Assembly: GCF_015565955.1 (NCBI RefSeq)
Contig: NZ_CP064760.1
Coordinates: 1,736,001-1,800,000 of the forward strand
DNA: 64,000 nt
Source: Microbacterium schleiferi
Lineage (GTDB): Bacteria; Actinomycetota; Actinomycetes; Actinomycetales; Microbacteriaceae
Direction of reading: 5' to 3'
Shown here: piece by piece, positions 49,856 through 60,630 of the stretch
Position numbering within the stretch: the first letter of the stretch is position 1
Layout: each line of letters starts with the position of its first letter
Position numbers and translations under genes: made by a program
Notes under the pieces: generated by a model
The model's input: the letters and a program-made list of their open reading frames with translations, nothing else
What the model was told of the DNA's origin: nothing
The model's database searches: none

Positions 49856-52800
49856 GCGGTTCCTCCCCTGCGCGCAACGCCGATGGTCACGGCGCCTCTG
49901 TTGGCGTACGTCCCCGCGTCCACCACCGTCTCGAACTCCGGATCTGCCGCGTCCCCGACCTCGAGCTTCACGGTCGTGCGTGAGCGCACCGCGTAGGCGC
50001 GCGCCAACGTTTCACCTGCCAGGTTCGCGACCTCGAACGCGGCTGCCACGGCATCGGCGTCCGCCTGGTCATCGAAGAGCAGATCGAGGCGGATGCGGTC
50101 GCTCACGTCGAATCCCGCGGCCTTTCGGGCATCCTGCACGGCCCGAATCATGTCTCGGGCCAGGCCCTCGGCTTCCAGTTCGGGCGTGGTCGTGGTGTCG
50201 AGGAGAACAAAACCGCCGCCGGGCAGCACGGCCAGGGCCTCTCCCTCGGGCCTGCCCGCGGTCTCGAGTACGAGGTCATACTCCCCCGGCTCGAGCGCGA
50301 TGCCGCCGGCAACGACCACACCATCGGTATCCGCCCAGTCGCCGGCCTTGGCGGCCTGGATGACCTGCTGCACCTGCTTGCCCAGGCGCGGGCCGGCGGC
50401 ACGAGCGTTGACCGAGAGCCGGTGCGTGATCCCGTACTCGGCGGGAGTCTCGGGCGCGAGCTCGACGAGCTCCACGGCCTTCACGTTCAGCTCATCGCGC
50501 ACGATCGACTCGAACTGTGCGAGACCCGCGGCATCCGCAACCACCACCGTCAGACGTGGCAGTGGAAGACGGACGCGCTTGCCCTCCTTCTTGCGGAGGG
50601 CGTTCGCAACACTCGAGACTTCGCGCACGGCATCCATCGCGGCGCGAATGTCGGCGGCGGGAGCGAAGGATGCCGCATCCGGCCAGTCCTGCAGGTGCAC
50701 GCTGCGTCCGCCCGTGAGCCCCTGCCACACGCGTTCAGCCACGAGAGGGATGAGCGGCGCAGCCACGCGGGTGAGCGTCTCAAGCACGGTGTAGAGCGTG
50801 TCGAAGGCTTCGCGCGAGCGCGGGTCATCGGTCACGCCCTCCCAGAAACGGTCGCGGGAGCGGCGGATGTACCAGTTCGTGAGCGCCTCGGCGAAGTCGC
50901 GGAGCTTCTCAGCCGCGCTCGTCGAATCCAGGGCGTCCAGGTCGGCCGCGACCCCCGAGACGACGTCGCCGAGGAGCGCGAGGATGTAGCGATCGAGCAC
51001 GTCGGTGGAGTCGGTGCGCCAGGATGCCTCGTAGCCGTCACCGTCCGGGCCCGCGGCAGCATTCGCGTAGGTCGCGAAGAAGTACCAGGCGTTCCACAGC
51101 GGCAGCAGGAACTCGCGCACGCCGGCGCGGATGCCTTCCTCGGTGACGACGAGGTTCCCGCCGCGGAGCACCGAGCTCGACATGAGGAACCACCGCATCG
51201 CGTCGGAGCCGTCGCGGTCGAAGACCTCGCTCACGTCGGGGTAGTTGCGCAGCGACTTCGACATCTTCTGGCCGTCCGAGCCCAGCACGATGCCATGGCA
51301 CGAGACACCCGTGAAGGCGGGACGGTCGAACAGCGCACCCGAGAGGACGTGCATGACGTAAAACCAGCCGCGCGTCTGGCCGATGTACTCGACGATGAAG
51401 TCGGCGGGGGCGTGCTCGTCGAACCACTCCTGGTTCTTGAACGGGTAGTGCACCTGCGCGTAGGGCATCGACCCCGAGTCGAACCACACGTCGAAGACGT
51501 CCTCGATGCGGCGCATCGTCGAGTGACCGGTCGGGTCGTCGGGATTCGGGCGGGTCAGCTCGTCGATGAACGGGCGGTGCAGATCGACCTCGCCGGCCTC
51601 ATTGCGGGGCAGCACACCGAAGTCCCGCTCCAGCTCGGCGAACGATCCGTACGCGTCGACCCGCGGATACTCGGGTTGTCGCTCTTCCAGATTGGGATCG
51701 GCGAGCCCCAGTACCGGTTCCGGCTGATCGACCAGTCCCGGGCGCCCTCGAGCCACTTGCCGAATTGTCCGTGCTTGACGTTCTCGGGAGCCCACGTGAT
51801 CTGTTCGTTGAGCTCGATGAGGCGATCCTTGATCTCGGTGACGCGCACGAACCAGCTCGAGACCGCCTTGTAGATGAGGGGGTTCCGGCAGCGCCAGCAG
51901 TGCGGGTACGAGTGCTCGTAGCTGGCCTCGCGCAGCAGCCGCCCGTTCTCGCGCAGGAGGCGGATCAGGGGCCGGTTCGCGTCCATCCACAGCTCACCGG
52001 CGACATCCGTCACCTGCGCCAGGAAACGCCCGCCCTCGTCGAGCGAGAGGATCGTCGGGATGCCCGCCGCCTCGGATACGCGCTGGTCATCCTCACCGTA
52101 GGCCGGAGCCTGGTGAACGATGCCTGTGCCATCGCTCGTGGTGACGTAGCCGTCGACGAGGATCTGCCAAGCGTTTCCGGTTCCCCAGGTCTCGACATCC
52201 GCGTAGTAGTCGAAGAGGCGGTCGTACGAGACGCCGGCAAGATCCGTACCCAGGATGCTGCGCGAGACCGCCGCGCGGGCCTCCTCGGCGCTGTCGTACC
52301 CGAGGTCCTTCGCATAGCCGGCAAGCAGGTCTTCCGCGAGCAGGTACTCGTGCGCGGTCGCCTCGATCGCATCATCCGCGACGCCGTCGGGCGCACGGTG
52401 CACGTCGGCGGCACCGTTCGGACCGCCGGGGAGCACGACGTACCGGATGTCGGGACCGACCGCGAGCGCGAGGTTGGTCGGGAGCGTCCAGGGAGTCGTC
52501 GTCCACGCGAGGGCACGCACCGCGGTGAGACCCAGTGCCTCGGCCTTCGCTCCCACGAGCGGGAAGGTCACCGTGACTGACGGGTCCTGCCGCATCTTGT
52601 AGACGTCGTCGTCCATGCGCAGCTCGTGGCTCGACAGCGGGGTCTCGTCGCGCCAGCAGTAGGGCAGCACGCGGTAGCCCTCATACGCGAGCCCCTTGTC
52701 GTAGAGGTTCTTGAACGCCCACAGCACCGACTCCATGTAGCCGGTGTCGAGCGTCTTGTAGCCGCGCTCGAAATCGACCCAGCGCGCCTGGCGGGTGACG

Positions 52801-53231
52801 TAGTCCTCCCACTCGTGCGTGTAGGTGAGCACCGACTCGCGAGCCTTCGCATTGAAGGCGGCGATGCCCATCTGCTCGATCTCGGCCTTCTCGGTGATGC
52901 CGAGCTGTTTCATCGCCTCGAGTTCGGCGGGGAGGCCGTGCGTGTCCCACCCGAACACCCGGTCGACCTTCTTCCCGCGCATCGTCTGAAAACGCGGGAA
53001 GAGGTCCTTGGCGTAGCCGGTCAGGAGGTGGCCGTAGTGAGGCAGGCCGTTCGCGAAGGGAGGACCGTCGTAGAAGACCCATTCCGGTGCACCGTCTCGC
53101 TGCGCGATGGAGGCGCGGAAGGTGTCATCCTGCTGCCAGAAGCCCAGAACGTCCTGCTCGATCGCGGGAAAGCGCGGGCTCGGAGACACATCGGCGGCGG
53201 GCCCGAAGGCCGAGGAGCGGGGGTAGGTCAT
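49852..53231 (-). CDS. ileS: Isoleucyl-tRNA synthetase, frame broken near residue 519
   Basis: Essential class I synthetase; 1126 aa when repaired, normal for the long form. HIGH-type motif GLPHYGHLL and KMSKS in [15 protein letters not shown] are in two different frames as sequenced. The break is at three G on the plus strand (51673-51675) after [13 protein letters not shown]; one more base continues [18 protein letters not shown] truncated enzyme would be lethal, so this is probably a sequence error. ATG 53231 ([10 protein letters not shown]) has GAGAG just upstream. Confidence 0.95.
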
Positions 53232-53431
53232 GATCTCTCGCAAGGTTCACGGACGTCGTCGCCGGGACGACTCTCGCGAGCCGCGGTACCACCCTGCGTG
53301 CCCTGTCGACCTGCGATCGACAAGACCCCTCTCACTGCGGCTGTGACGGGCCTGACCCGCTCGGTTCTACTGAGCCCCGTGCGGGACCGTTCTTCCGAGA
53401 GCTCCCCGGTGATAGCCGGATCGGTGCTCGT
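53232..53431 (-). promoter_or_regulatory. T-box riboswitch of the ileS operon (translational type)
   Basis: The T-box sequence GGTGGTACCGCG lies at 53293-53282. A short Stem I hairpin (CCGG-CTATCA-CCGG) displays the Ile specifier ATC at 53413-53411. AGTAGAACCGAGCGGG lies between them. The 3' part has CTCGC that can pair with GCGAG overlapping the GAGAG ribosome site before ATG 53231. There is no terminator with a T-run. Ultrashort Stem I T-boxes acting on translation are known for actinobacterial ileS. Confidence 0.93.
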
Positions 53432-53437
53432 GGGTCG

Positions 53438-53443
53438 ATTCTA
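53438..53443 (-). promoter_or_regulatory. -10 box of the ileS T-box transcript
   Basis: TAGAAT, placing the transcript start near 53431 and a leader of about 200 bases before ileS. Confidence 0.55.
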
Positions 53444-53451
53444 CCCGCGCC

Positions 53452-53457
53452 TAGGGT
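53452..53457 (+). promoter_or_regulatory. -10 box of the pentapeptide-like gene (leaderless)
   Basis: TAGGGT followed by GGATGC and then GTG 53464. It lies back-to-back with the ileS -10 box, eight bases apart. Confidence 0.5.
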
Positions 53458-53463
53458 GGATGC

Positions 53464-54132
53464 GTGCCTTCCGCCCGCCGTCCAGGACTCCGCCCCGCCC
53501 GTCGCGCGGAGCCTGATCTGCCGGATGAGCTCACCGCGGCGACGCCCGCGCCCCGCGCGAACGTCTGGGGCGCGCGGATCGAGGTGGGCTCCGGCGCCTC
53601 GGCGGCACCTCATGCCGTCTGGGAGGAGTGCCGCGTCACGATGGCGGAGGCGGATACCGTCGACCTCCTGGACCTGACCGGATCGACCGTGCGTGATGTG
53701 ATCATCGATCGCCTGCACGCGGTGCAGGTCACCGCCCGGTCATCGCGCTGGCGTGAGGTCGAGGTCGGCACGGCGCGGGTGGGCACGCTCGATCTCGGCG
53801 CCGCCGAGGTGGCAGCTGTCACCTTCCGCAGCGTCCGGGCCGACTATCTCAACCTCGCGGCCTCCCAGATGAGCGACGTCACGTTCATCGACTGCGTCTT
53901 CGGCACGATCGATGCGCCTGCCGCGACGCTCACGCGCGTCACTTTCGAGGGCTGCCGCTGCGAAGAACTGGACACTCGTGACCTGCGCGCCGAGGACCTC
54001 GACCTTCGCGGGCTGGATGTCGCGTCCTTCACCGATCTGCGAGGACTCCGCGGCGCCACGCTGTCGTTACCACAGGCTCACGCGCATGCGAGCGCTTTCG
54101 CATCGGCTCTCGGCATCCGGATCGCCGACTGA
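53464..54132 (+). CDS. Pentapeptide-repeat-like protein
   Basis: 222 aa. Residues ~70-200 show repeating hydrophobic positions such as LDLTGSTVRDVIID, VTFRSVRADYLNLAAS, VTFIDCVFG and LRAEDLDLRGLD, suggesting a right-handed quadrilateral helix. The repeat is irregular. No membrane segment or signal. Some pentapeptide proteins mimic DNA and protect gyrase, but nothing here shows that. Start GTG 53464. Confidence 0.75.
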   Translation: MPSARRPGLRPARRAEPDLPDELTAATPAPRANVWGARIEVGSGASAAPHAVWEECRVTMAEADTVDLLDLTGSTVRDVIIDRLHAVQVTARSSRWREVEVGTARVGTLDLGAAEVAAVTFRSVRADYLNLAASQMSDVTFIDCVFGTIDAPAATLTRVTFEGCRCEELDTRDLRAEDLDLRGLDVASFTDLRGLRGATLSLPQAHAHASAFASALGIRIAD

Positions 54133-54195
54133 GACCACGCGGCCCCGCCCTGCGCCCCACGAGCTATCCGGTGACCGGCGACGCCCGGGGTGGGG

Positions 54196-54201
54196 AAGAA
54201 T
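54196..54201 (+). promoter_or_regulatory. -10 box of the ABC-F gene (leaderless)
   Basis: AAGAAT followed by GATGCA and then GTG 54208. This supports GTG 54208 over GTG 54190, which lies upstream of the box. Confidence 0.4.
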
Positions 54202-54207
54202 GATGCA

Positions 54208-55851
54208 GTGAGCGCGACCCTGATAGCCAAGAACCTGGCTGGCGGTCATGACCACCGCATCCTCTTCAGCGACCTCGACCTCGTCGTTGCTCCCGGTGAT
54301 GTCATCGGCGTTGTCGGTGCGAACGGCGCGGGCAAATCGACGCTCCTACGCCTCCTCGCCGGTGCTGATGCGCCGCTCGAAGGAACTGTCAGCCGCGCCC
54401 CGACGGATGCCTTCATCGGCTGGCTTCCGCAAGAGCACGAGCGCGTCGCCGGGGAGACGATCGCCGGCTACGTCGGGCGGCGAACCGGCGCGGCCCAGGC
54501 GACGATCGAGATGGATGCAGCAGCCGCAGCGCTCGCCGATCCCGCCGGCGGTGACGCCGCCGCCGACGCCTACGCGACCGCGCTCGACCGATGGTTGGCC
54601 AGCGGCGCCGCCGACCTCGACGAGCGCCTTCCCGTCGTCCTCGCCGATCTCGGTCTCGATCTGCCTTCCGACGCGCCGATGACCGGACTCTCGGGAGGCC
54701 AGGCCGCGCGCGTGGCGCTGGCTGCACTCCTGCTCTCGCGCTTCGACATCGTGCTGCTCGATGAGCCCACCAACGATCTGGACCTTGACGGTCTCGCGCG
54801 ACTGGAGAGCTTCCTGCGTGGCTACCGCGGCGGCGTCGTTCTGGTCAGCCACGACCGCGAGTTCCTCTCGACCATCGTGACGACGGTCGTGGAGTTGGAT
54901 CTCGCGCAGGGCACCAATCGCGTCTACGGCGGGAGCTACGACGCCTTCCTCGAGGAACGCGCGATCGCTCGGCGCCATGCCCGCGAGGAGTACGAGGAAT
55001 ACAGCGACAAGCGCGCGGACCTGGTCAATCGCGCCCGCACGCAGCGGGAGTGGTCGAGCCAGGGTGTGCGCAATGCGATGCGCAAGTCTCCCGACAACGA
55101 CAAGATCCGCCGTAAAGCCTCGACCGAGTCCAGCGAGAAGCAGGCGCAGAAGGTGCGGCAGATGGAGAGCCGCATCGCGCGACTCGAAGAAGTCGACGAG
55201 CCGCGCAAGGAGTGGCAGCTGCAGTTCACGATCGGCGAGGCCCCCCGCTCCAGCTCGGTCGTCGCCACGGCATCCTCGGCTCTCGTCCGTCAGGGCGACT
55301 TCACGCTGGGACCGGTGTCGGTGCAGGTCAACGCGGGCGATCGGATCGGGATCACGGGGCCCAACGGCGCCGGAAAGTCGACTCTCCTCCGCCTGCTGCT
55401 GGGTCGCCTCAGCCCCGACGAGGGCGCCACGAGCCTCGGCGCGAGCGTTGCGATCGGCGAGATCGATCAGGCCCGGGCGCTGCTGGCCGGCGATGACGCT
55501 CTGGCTACGGCTTTCGAGGCACAGGTCCCTGAATGGGCCAGTGCCGAGGTGCGCACCCTGCTTGCGAAGTTCGGTCTGAAGGCCGACCATGTCGGACGCG
55601 CCGTCAACGAGCTCTCCCCGGGGGAACGCACGCGGGCGGGCCTTGCGCTCCTGCAGGCTCGCGGTGTCAACGTGCTCGTGCTCGACGAACCCACCAACCA
55701 CCTCGACCTTCCGGCGATCGAACAGCTCGAGCAAGCGCTGGAGAGCTACAGCGGCACGGTGCTGCTGGTCACTCACGACCGCCGCATGCTGCAGACCGTC
55801 AGTCTGAATCGTCACTGGCATCTCGATGCCGGCACCCTCACGGAGTCCTGA
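54208..55851 (+). CDS. ABC-F family ATPase
   Basis: 547 aa, two ATP-binding domains and no membrane domain. Walker A GVVGANGAGKSTLL and GITGPNGAGKSTLL; signatures LSGGQAARVAL and LSPGERTRAGL; Walker B with LLDEPTNDLDLDGL and VLDEPTNHLDLPAI. The inter-domain linker (~230-330) is charged and helical. ABC-F proteins bind the ribosomal E site and act in translation or antibiotic protection; there is no residue-level evidence for resistance here. The GNAT gene follows by three bases. Confidence 0.92.
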   Translation: MSATLIAKNLAGGHDHRILFSDLDLVVAPGDVIGVVGANGAGKSTLLRLLAGADAPLEGTVSRAPTDAFIGWLPQEHERVAGETIAGYVGRRTGAAQATIEMDAAAAALADPAGGDAAADAYATALDRWLASGAADLDERLPVVLADLGLDLPSDAPMTGLSGGQAARVALAALLLSRFDIVLLDEPTNDLDLDGLARLESFLRGYRGGVVLVSHDREFLSTIVTTVVELDLAQGTNRVYGGSYDAFLEERAIARRHAREEYEEYSDKRADLVNRARTQREWSSQGVRNAMRKSPDNDKIRRKASTESSEKQAQKVRQMESRIARLEEVDEPRKEWQLQFTIGEAPRSSSVVATASSALVRQGDFTLGPVSVQVNAGDRIGITGPNGAGKSTLLRLLLGRLSPDEGATSLGASVAIGEIDQARALLAGDDALATAFEAQVPEWASAEVRTLLAKFGLKADHVGRAVNELSPGERTRAGLALLQARGVNVLVLDEPTNHLDLPAIEQLEQALESYSGTVLLVTHDRRMLQTVSLNRHWHLDAGTLTES

Positions 55852-55854
55852 CCC

Positions 55855-56394
55855 ATGCTGCTGACCACCGATCGCCTGCGACTGCGTCCGCTCGAGGCAT
55901 CCGACGCCCCCGCTCTGCACCGGGCGCTCGGCGACCCGGTAGCCATGGCCGCCTACGAACACGGCTTCTCTCTCGAGGAGACGCACGACTGGATCGCCCG
56001 GCAGCAGCAGCGCTACCTCGACGACGGATTCGGCCTGTGGGCGATGGTGCACGCAGATACCGGCGAGCTCATCGGGGATGCCGGGATCACCACCCAGCCC
56101 GTCGGCGACGAGACCGTGATCGAGGTCGGCTACCACCTCGCTCGAGCCTGGTGGGGACAGGGCTACGCCACCGAAGCTGCCCGCGCGTGCACCTCCTGGG
56201 CCTTCGCGACGCAGGACACCGACCTCGTCTATGCGCGGATCCGCGATACGAACATCGCATCGATGAACGTCGCCATTCGGCTCGGGATGACGGTGCGCCA
56301 GCGCTTCATGGTTCACTACCGCGGAATCGACATGCCCCACCTCGCCTTCGCGATCGGCCGCGACCGGTGGGATACCCAGGATGTGCGCCGGTAG
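55855..56394 (+). CDS. GNAT acetyltransferase, RimJ/RimL-like
   Basis: 179 aa. TDRLRLRPLEASDAPALHRA at the N-terminus is typical of the RimJ/RimL subgroup. The acetyl-CoA site is seen as WWGQGYATEAARA, and DTNIASMNVAIRLGM is the C-terminal motif. Substrate unknown. Probably cotranscribed with the ABC-F gene. Confidence 0.9.
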   Translation: MLLTTDRLRLRPLEASDAPALHRALGDPVAMAAYEHGFSLEETHDWIARQQQRYLDDGFGLWAMVHADTGELIGDAGITTQPVGDETVIEVGYHLARAWWGQGYATEAARACTSWAFATQDTDLVYARIRDTNIASMNVAIRLGMTVRQRFMVHYRGIDMPHLAFAIGRDRWDTQDVRR

Positions 56395-56397
56395 AAT
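56392..56397 (+). promoter_or_regulatory. -10 box of valS
   Basis: TAGAAT overlapping the stop codon of the GNAT gene, 65 bases before ATG 56463. The leader contains a small hairpin (GGCAC/GTGCC) but no T-box sequence. Confidence 0.45.
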
Positions 56398-56462
56398 CGA
56401 GGGGCATCCTCACACACTCAGGCACGCACACACGGTGCCGCACATATCGCGCAAGGAGACCC

Positions 56463-59030
56463 ATGGCCGCTATTCCCGACAAGCCCGTCCTCGAAGGTCT
56501 CGAGCAGAAGTGGGATGCCGCGTGGACGGATGCCGGAACCTACCGGTTCGACCGCTCCCGCGCCGCCGAGGTCGGACGCGACGGGGTCTACTCCGTCGAT
56601 ACTCCCCCGCCGACGGCATCCGGGTCGCTGCACATCGGTCACGTGTTCAGCTACACCCACACCGACGTCAAGGTCCGGTTCGAACGGATGCGGGGCAAGA
56701 CGGTGTTCTACCCGATGGGGTGGGATGACAACGGCCTACCGACCGAGCGTCGGGTCCAGAACTACTACGGCGTGCGTTGCGACCCGTCGCTTCCCTACGA
56801 CCCGGAGTTCACTCCCCCGTACGAGGGCGGCGACAACAAGAGCAGCAAGGCCGCAGACCAGAGGCCCATCAGCCGCCGCAACTTCATCGAGCTGTGCGAG
56901 AAACTCACCGTCGAAGACGAGAAGCACTTCGAGAACCTCTGGCGTGACCTCGGACTGAGCGTCGACTGGACCCAGACCTACCGCACGATCTCGGACGAGA
57001 CGATGCGCACGAGCCAGCTCGCGTTCCTGCGAAACCTCGAGCGCGGCGAGGCCTACCAGGCACTCGCACCCACGCTGTGGGACATCGATTTCCGTTCCGC
57101 GATCGCGCAGGCAGAGCTCGAGGACCGCGACCAGCCGGCCGCCTATCACCGTCTCGCCTTCCACAAGAGCGACGGCAGCGGCGACATCCACATCGAGACA
57201 ACCCGCCCCGAGCTGCTCGCCGCGTGTGTCGCCCTGGTCGCCCACCCCGACGACGAGCGCTACCAGCCCGCGTTCGGCACGACAGTGCGCACTCCCCTGT
57301 TCGATGTCGAGGTCCCCGTTCTGCCCCACCCGCTCGCACAGCCCGACAAGGGCTCGGGTATCGCCATGATCTGTACGTTCGGCGACGTCACCGACATCAT
57401 CTGGTGGCGCGAGCTCGACCTCCCCAACCGCACGATCATCGGGATGGACGGGCGCATCCTCGCGGAAGCCCCCGAGGTCATCACGACCGACGCCGCGCGC
57501 GCTGCCTACGCGGAGCTCGCCGGCAAGACGGTGTTCAGTGCGAAGAAGCGCGTCGTGGAACTGCTGCAGGAATCGGGCGAGCTCATCGGCGACCCGAAGC
57601 CCTTCACCCACCCCGTGAAGTTCTTCGAGAAGGGTGATCGGCCGCTCGAGATCGTCTCCACGCGCCAGTGGTACGTCCGCAACGGCGCCCGAGACGAGGC
57701 TTTGCGCGAGAAGCTCCTCGACCTCGGTCGCGACGTGTCGTGGCATCCCGACTTCATGCGCGTTCGCTACGAGAACTGGGTCGGTGGTCTCACCGGCGAC
57801 TGGCTCGTCTCGCGCCAGCGGTTCTTCGGAGTGCCGATTCCCGTCTGGTACGGCCTCGACGAGAACGGTGAGCGCGACTACGAGCACGTACTCGTGCCGA
57901 CGGCCGACGCGCTTCCTGTCGACCCGACCACCGACGTTCCCCCGGGTTATACCGAGGACCAGCGCGGGGTTCCGGGAGGCTTCGACGGTGAGCGCGACAT
58001 CTTCGATACCTGGGCGACCTCGTCGCTCACACCGCAACTGGCCGGTGGATGGGAGCGCGATCCCGAACTGTGGAATCTCGTCGCCCCGTTCGACCTGCGC
58101 CCCCAGGGCCAGGACATCATCCGCACCTGGCTCTTTTCGACGATGCTGCGCAGCGCGCTCGAAGACGGTCGCGCGCCCTGGACGGATGCTGCGATTTCGG
58201 GGTTCATCGTCGACCCCGACCGCAAGAAGATGTCTAAGTCCAAGGGCAACGTCGTCACCCCGGCCGACATCCTGCACCAGCACGGGTCGGATGCCGTCCG
58301 GTACTGGGCAGCGTCGAGCAGGCTCGGCACGGATGCCGCATTCGACCCGCAGAACCCGACGCAGATCAAGATCGGCCGGCGTCTCGCGATCAAGATCCTG
58401 AACGCGGCGAAATTCGTCCTGTCGTTCCCGGTGCCCGAGGGTGCCCGGATCACGCACGCGCTTGACGCGTCGATGCTCGCGACGCTCGACGGCGTGGTGC
58501 GCGACGCGACGGCAGCACTGGATGCCTACGATCACGCTCGCGCGCTCGAGATCACCGAGTCGTTCTTCTGGACCTTCTGCGATGACTATCTCGAGCTGGT
58601 CAAGGAACGCGCATATGACCAGACCGACGTCGGGCAGGCATCCGCGGCGCTCGCGCTGCGCACCGCCCTGTCGACGCAGCTACGACTTCTCGCGCCCGTT
58701 GTCTCGTTCGCGACCGAGGAGGCATGGTCGTGGTTCGAGGACGGCTCGGTCCACACCGCCGCCTGGCCTGAGCCGCTGGGGATCGAGGGCGATCCGGCCG
58801 TGCTGACAGCCGTCGGTGAGGCTCTGATCGGCATCCGTCGCGCGAAGACCGAGGCGAAGGCGTCCCAGAAGACGCCTGTCACCTCGATCACGATCGGTGC
58901 GCCGGCTGCGACCGTGGAACGCCTCCGCACAGCAGAAGGCGACCTCAAGGCCGTGGGGCGCATCGCCGCGATTGCCTACACGGATGCCGACAGCACGACT
59001 GTCGCCGCCATCGAACTCGGAGAGGTGTGA
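56463..59030 (+). CDS. valS: Valyl-tRNA synthetase
   Basis: 855 aa, complete. HIGH motif ASGSLHIGHVFSYTHTD, KMSKS motif [15 protein letters not shown], and the editing domain in between (FGDVTDIIWWREL). AAGGAG precedes the ATG by six bases. An open frame running upstream to 55533 overlaps two genes and is rejected. Confidence 0.97.
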   Translation: MAAIPDKPVLEGLEQKWDAAWTDAGTYRFDRSRAAEVGRDGVYSVDTPPPTASGSLHIGHVFSYTHTDVKVRFERMRGKTVFYPMGWDDNGLPTERRVQNYYGVRCDPSLPYDPEFTPPYEGGDNKSSKAADQRPISRRNFIELCEKLTVEDEKHFENLWRDLGLSVDWTQTYRTISDETMRTSQLAFLRNLERGEAYQALAPTLWDIDFRSAIAQAELEDRDQPAAYHRLAFHKSDGSGDIHIETTRPELLAACVALVAHPDDERYQPAFGTTVRTPLFDVEVPVLPHPLAQPDKGSGIAMICTFGDVTDIIWWRELDLPNRTIIGMDGRILAEAPEVITTDAARAAYAELAGKTVFSAKKRVVELLQESGELIGDPKPFTHPVKFFEKGDRPLEIVSTRQWYVRNGARDEALREKLLDLGRDVSWHPDFMRVRYENWVGGLTGDWLVSRQRFFGVPIPVWYGLDENGERDYEHVLVPTADALPVDPTTDVPPGYTEDQRGVPGGFDGERDIFDTWATSSLTPQLAGGWERDPELWNLVAPFDLRPQGQDIIRTWLFSTMLRSALEDGRAPWTDAAISGFIVDPDRKKMSKSKGNVVTPADILHQHGSDAVRYWAASSRLGTDAAFDPQNPTQIKIGRRLAIKILNAAKFVLSFPVPEGARITHALDASMLATLDGVVRDATAALDAYDHARALEITESFFWTFCDDYLELVKERAYDQTDVGQASAALALRTALSTQLRLLAPVVSFATEEAWSWFEDGSVHTAAWPEPLGIEGDPAVLTAVGEALIGIRRAKTEAKASQKTPVTSITIGAPAATVERLRTAEGDLKAVGRIAAIAYTDADSTTVAAIELGEV

Positions 59031-59031
59031 G

Positions 59032-59283
59032 ATGCAGCTCGGAACTCGCTGGTCCCTCGGGACGACGCCGCCGGCCGCCGTGCCGGACGCCCTTCGCGCA
59101 CAGATCGCCGCTGTGGAGGATCTGATCTCCGCCGGTCAGCTCGCGCAGGAGCCGACGCCCCGATGGACGCTCACGTGGTTGGAGGGACGCCCGATCGCGG
59201 AGCTCGACACCGGGGTGATCGTCACGCTCACCGCTGACGGGGAAGCTGTCGTGCAGCACGATCCCGACGACGACTTCGCCTGA
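59032..59283 (+). CDS. Small hypothetical protein downstream of valS
   Basis: 83 aa, acidic at the C-terminus (HDPDDDFA). It starts MQLGTRWSLGTTPPAAVPDA and contains PRWTLTWLEGRPIAELD. The ATG is two bases after the valS stop, so it is cotranscribed. I do not recognise a family. Confidence 0.75.
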   Translation: MQLGTRWSLGTTPPAAVPDALRAQIAAVEDLISAGQLAQEPTPRWTLTWLEGRPIAELDTGVIVTLTADGEAVVQHDPDDDFA

Positions 59284-59331
59284 TCGCGCCGAGGCGGGGC
59301 GGCGCGGAGCGCCGGCACCGTCCTCAGTGCC

Positions 59332-60630
59332 CTACGCCTGGTCAGGTGCCGTCACCGTGCTGGCTGCCAGCAGGAGCCGGGCAGCTGCCAGGGCGGCGAC
59401 GATCGTGACCGCTGCGGCAATGACGTAGGGCAGTCGGAGGTCATACCGAGCGACGAAGCCGCCGAGCATCGTCGCGATCGGGAACAGGCCCCAGGTGAGA
59501 CTGCGGATGATGCCCAGGACGCGACCGAAGATGTCACCGGGGACGATCATCTGGCGCAGTGCACCCCAGGGGACGTTCCAGAGCGAAACCGCGAAGGCCA
59601 TGCCCGCGTAGGCGAGGATGGCGCTGATGACCTCCGGGGCGATACCGACCAGGGCAAGGCACACCCCGGCCACGAGGTTCGCGCCGAGCATGACAGCTCC
59701 GCGGCCGAAGCGCCGCACGAGGATGGGCGCTACGAGCGAGCCCAGGAGAGCTCCGGCCCCGATTCCCGCCGTGACGAACCCGATCGCCGCCGGGGCCACG
59801 CCCTGCGTGTCGAGGAAGTAGAGAATCGTCGGCGCCTGCGCGAATGCAAACGCACCCCCGAGAATCGAGGTGAACACGACGAGGGCGCGCAGGTAGCGAT
59901 GACGCCACAGGTACAGTGCTGCATCCTTTGTCGACACGCGCGGGCTGTCGGATGCCGGGATCCGCTCGCCCGGCGTCGCGACGCCGTCCGCTGCGGATGC
60001 CGGGCGGCTCGCAGAACTTCGCAGAGCGTGGGCGGCAGACAGCGGCAGCATCAGCGCCAGGGCGATCGGGACGAGGTAGCCAGCCGATCCCACCCAGAGT
60101 GGGAGAACAAGCGATACCGCGAACAGGATCCCGGCGATCGGCTGCGCGACGAAGCTATCGATCGTGATCTGCGCAGCCTGAATGCGACTGTTCGCGCGGT
60201 CCAATCCGGCCTTGTCGACGAGCGAGGGGATGACGGCGTTGGTCGCGTTGTCGAAGAGGGTCTCGCCGATGCCGAACACGACGGTCGCGACCAGAAGCTG
60301 CCACAGTTGCAGATGGCCTGTCGCGGTGAGCGCCGCAAGAGCCACCGCGACCCCACCACGCAGGATGTTCGCCGACGCCATCACGCGGCGCCGATCCAAC
60401 CGGTCGACGATCATGCCGGCGGGCAGGCCGAAGAACAGCCAGGGCACGAACGCGAGCGCGCCGACCGCGGCAATCGCCACCGGGTCTCGCGTGAGGGTTG
60501 TCGCAATGAGCGGAACTGCGGTGCGCCCCACACCGTCGGCGAGGTTGCTGAACGCCGCCGCGGTCCAGAGCTTCCCGAAGTCTTTTCCGAGGGGAACCTG
60601 ACGCCGCACCCGGGTCGGGGCGACAGTCAT
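59332..60630 (-). CDS. MFS transporter (EntS/MFS_3-like efflux pump)
   Basis: 432 aa, about twelve membrane helices. The A-like motif is [21 protein letters not shown] near residue 75. The N-terminal [20 protein letters not shown] is typical of the MFS_3/EntS group, which exports drugs or siderophores. Substrate unknown. Third gene of an operon led by an ArsR regulator, with its start overlapping the stop of the small gene before it. Confidence 0.88.
   Translation of the reverse strand: MTVAPTRVRRQVPLGKDFGKLWTAAAFSNLADGVGRTAVPLIATTLTRDPVAIAAVGALAFVPWLFFGLPAGMIVDRLDRRRVMASANILRGGVAVALAALTATGHLQLWQLLVATVVFGIGETLFDNATNAVIPSLVDKAGLDRANSRIQAAQITIDSFVAQPIAGILFAVSLVLPLWVGSAGYLVPIALALMLPLSAAHALRSSASRPASAADGVATPGERIPASDSPRVSTKDAALYLWRHRYLRALVVFTSILGGAFAFAQAPTILYFLDTQGVAPAAIGFVTAGIGAGALLGSLVAPILVRRFGRGAVMLGANLVAGVCLALVGIAPEVISAILAYAGMAFAVSLWNVPWGALRQMIVPGDIFGRVLGIIRSLTWGLFPIATMLGGFVARYDLRLPYVIAAAVTIVAALAAARLLLAASTVTAPDQA

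Noticed and set aside
54208..55851. ABC-F protein as an antibiotic-resistance determinant
   Set aside because: No resistance-type leader peptide or antibiotic-responsive context; most chromosomal ABC-F proteins are translation factors.
56398..56462. T-box upstream of valS
   Set aside because: The 65-base leader lacks the GGTGGTACCGCG-type sequence and room for a specifier stem.
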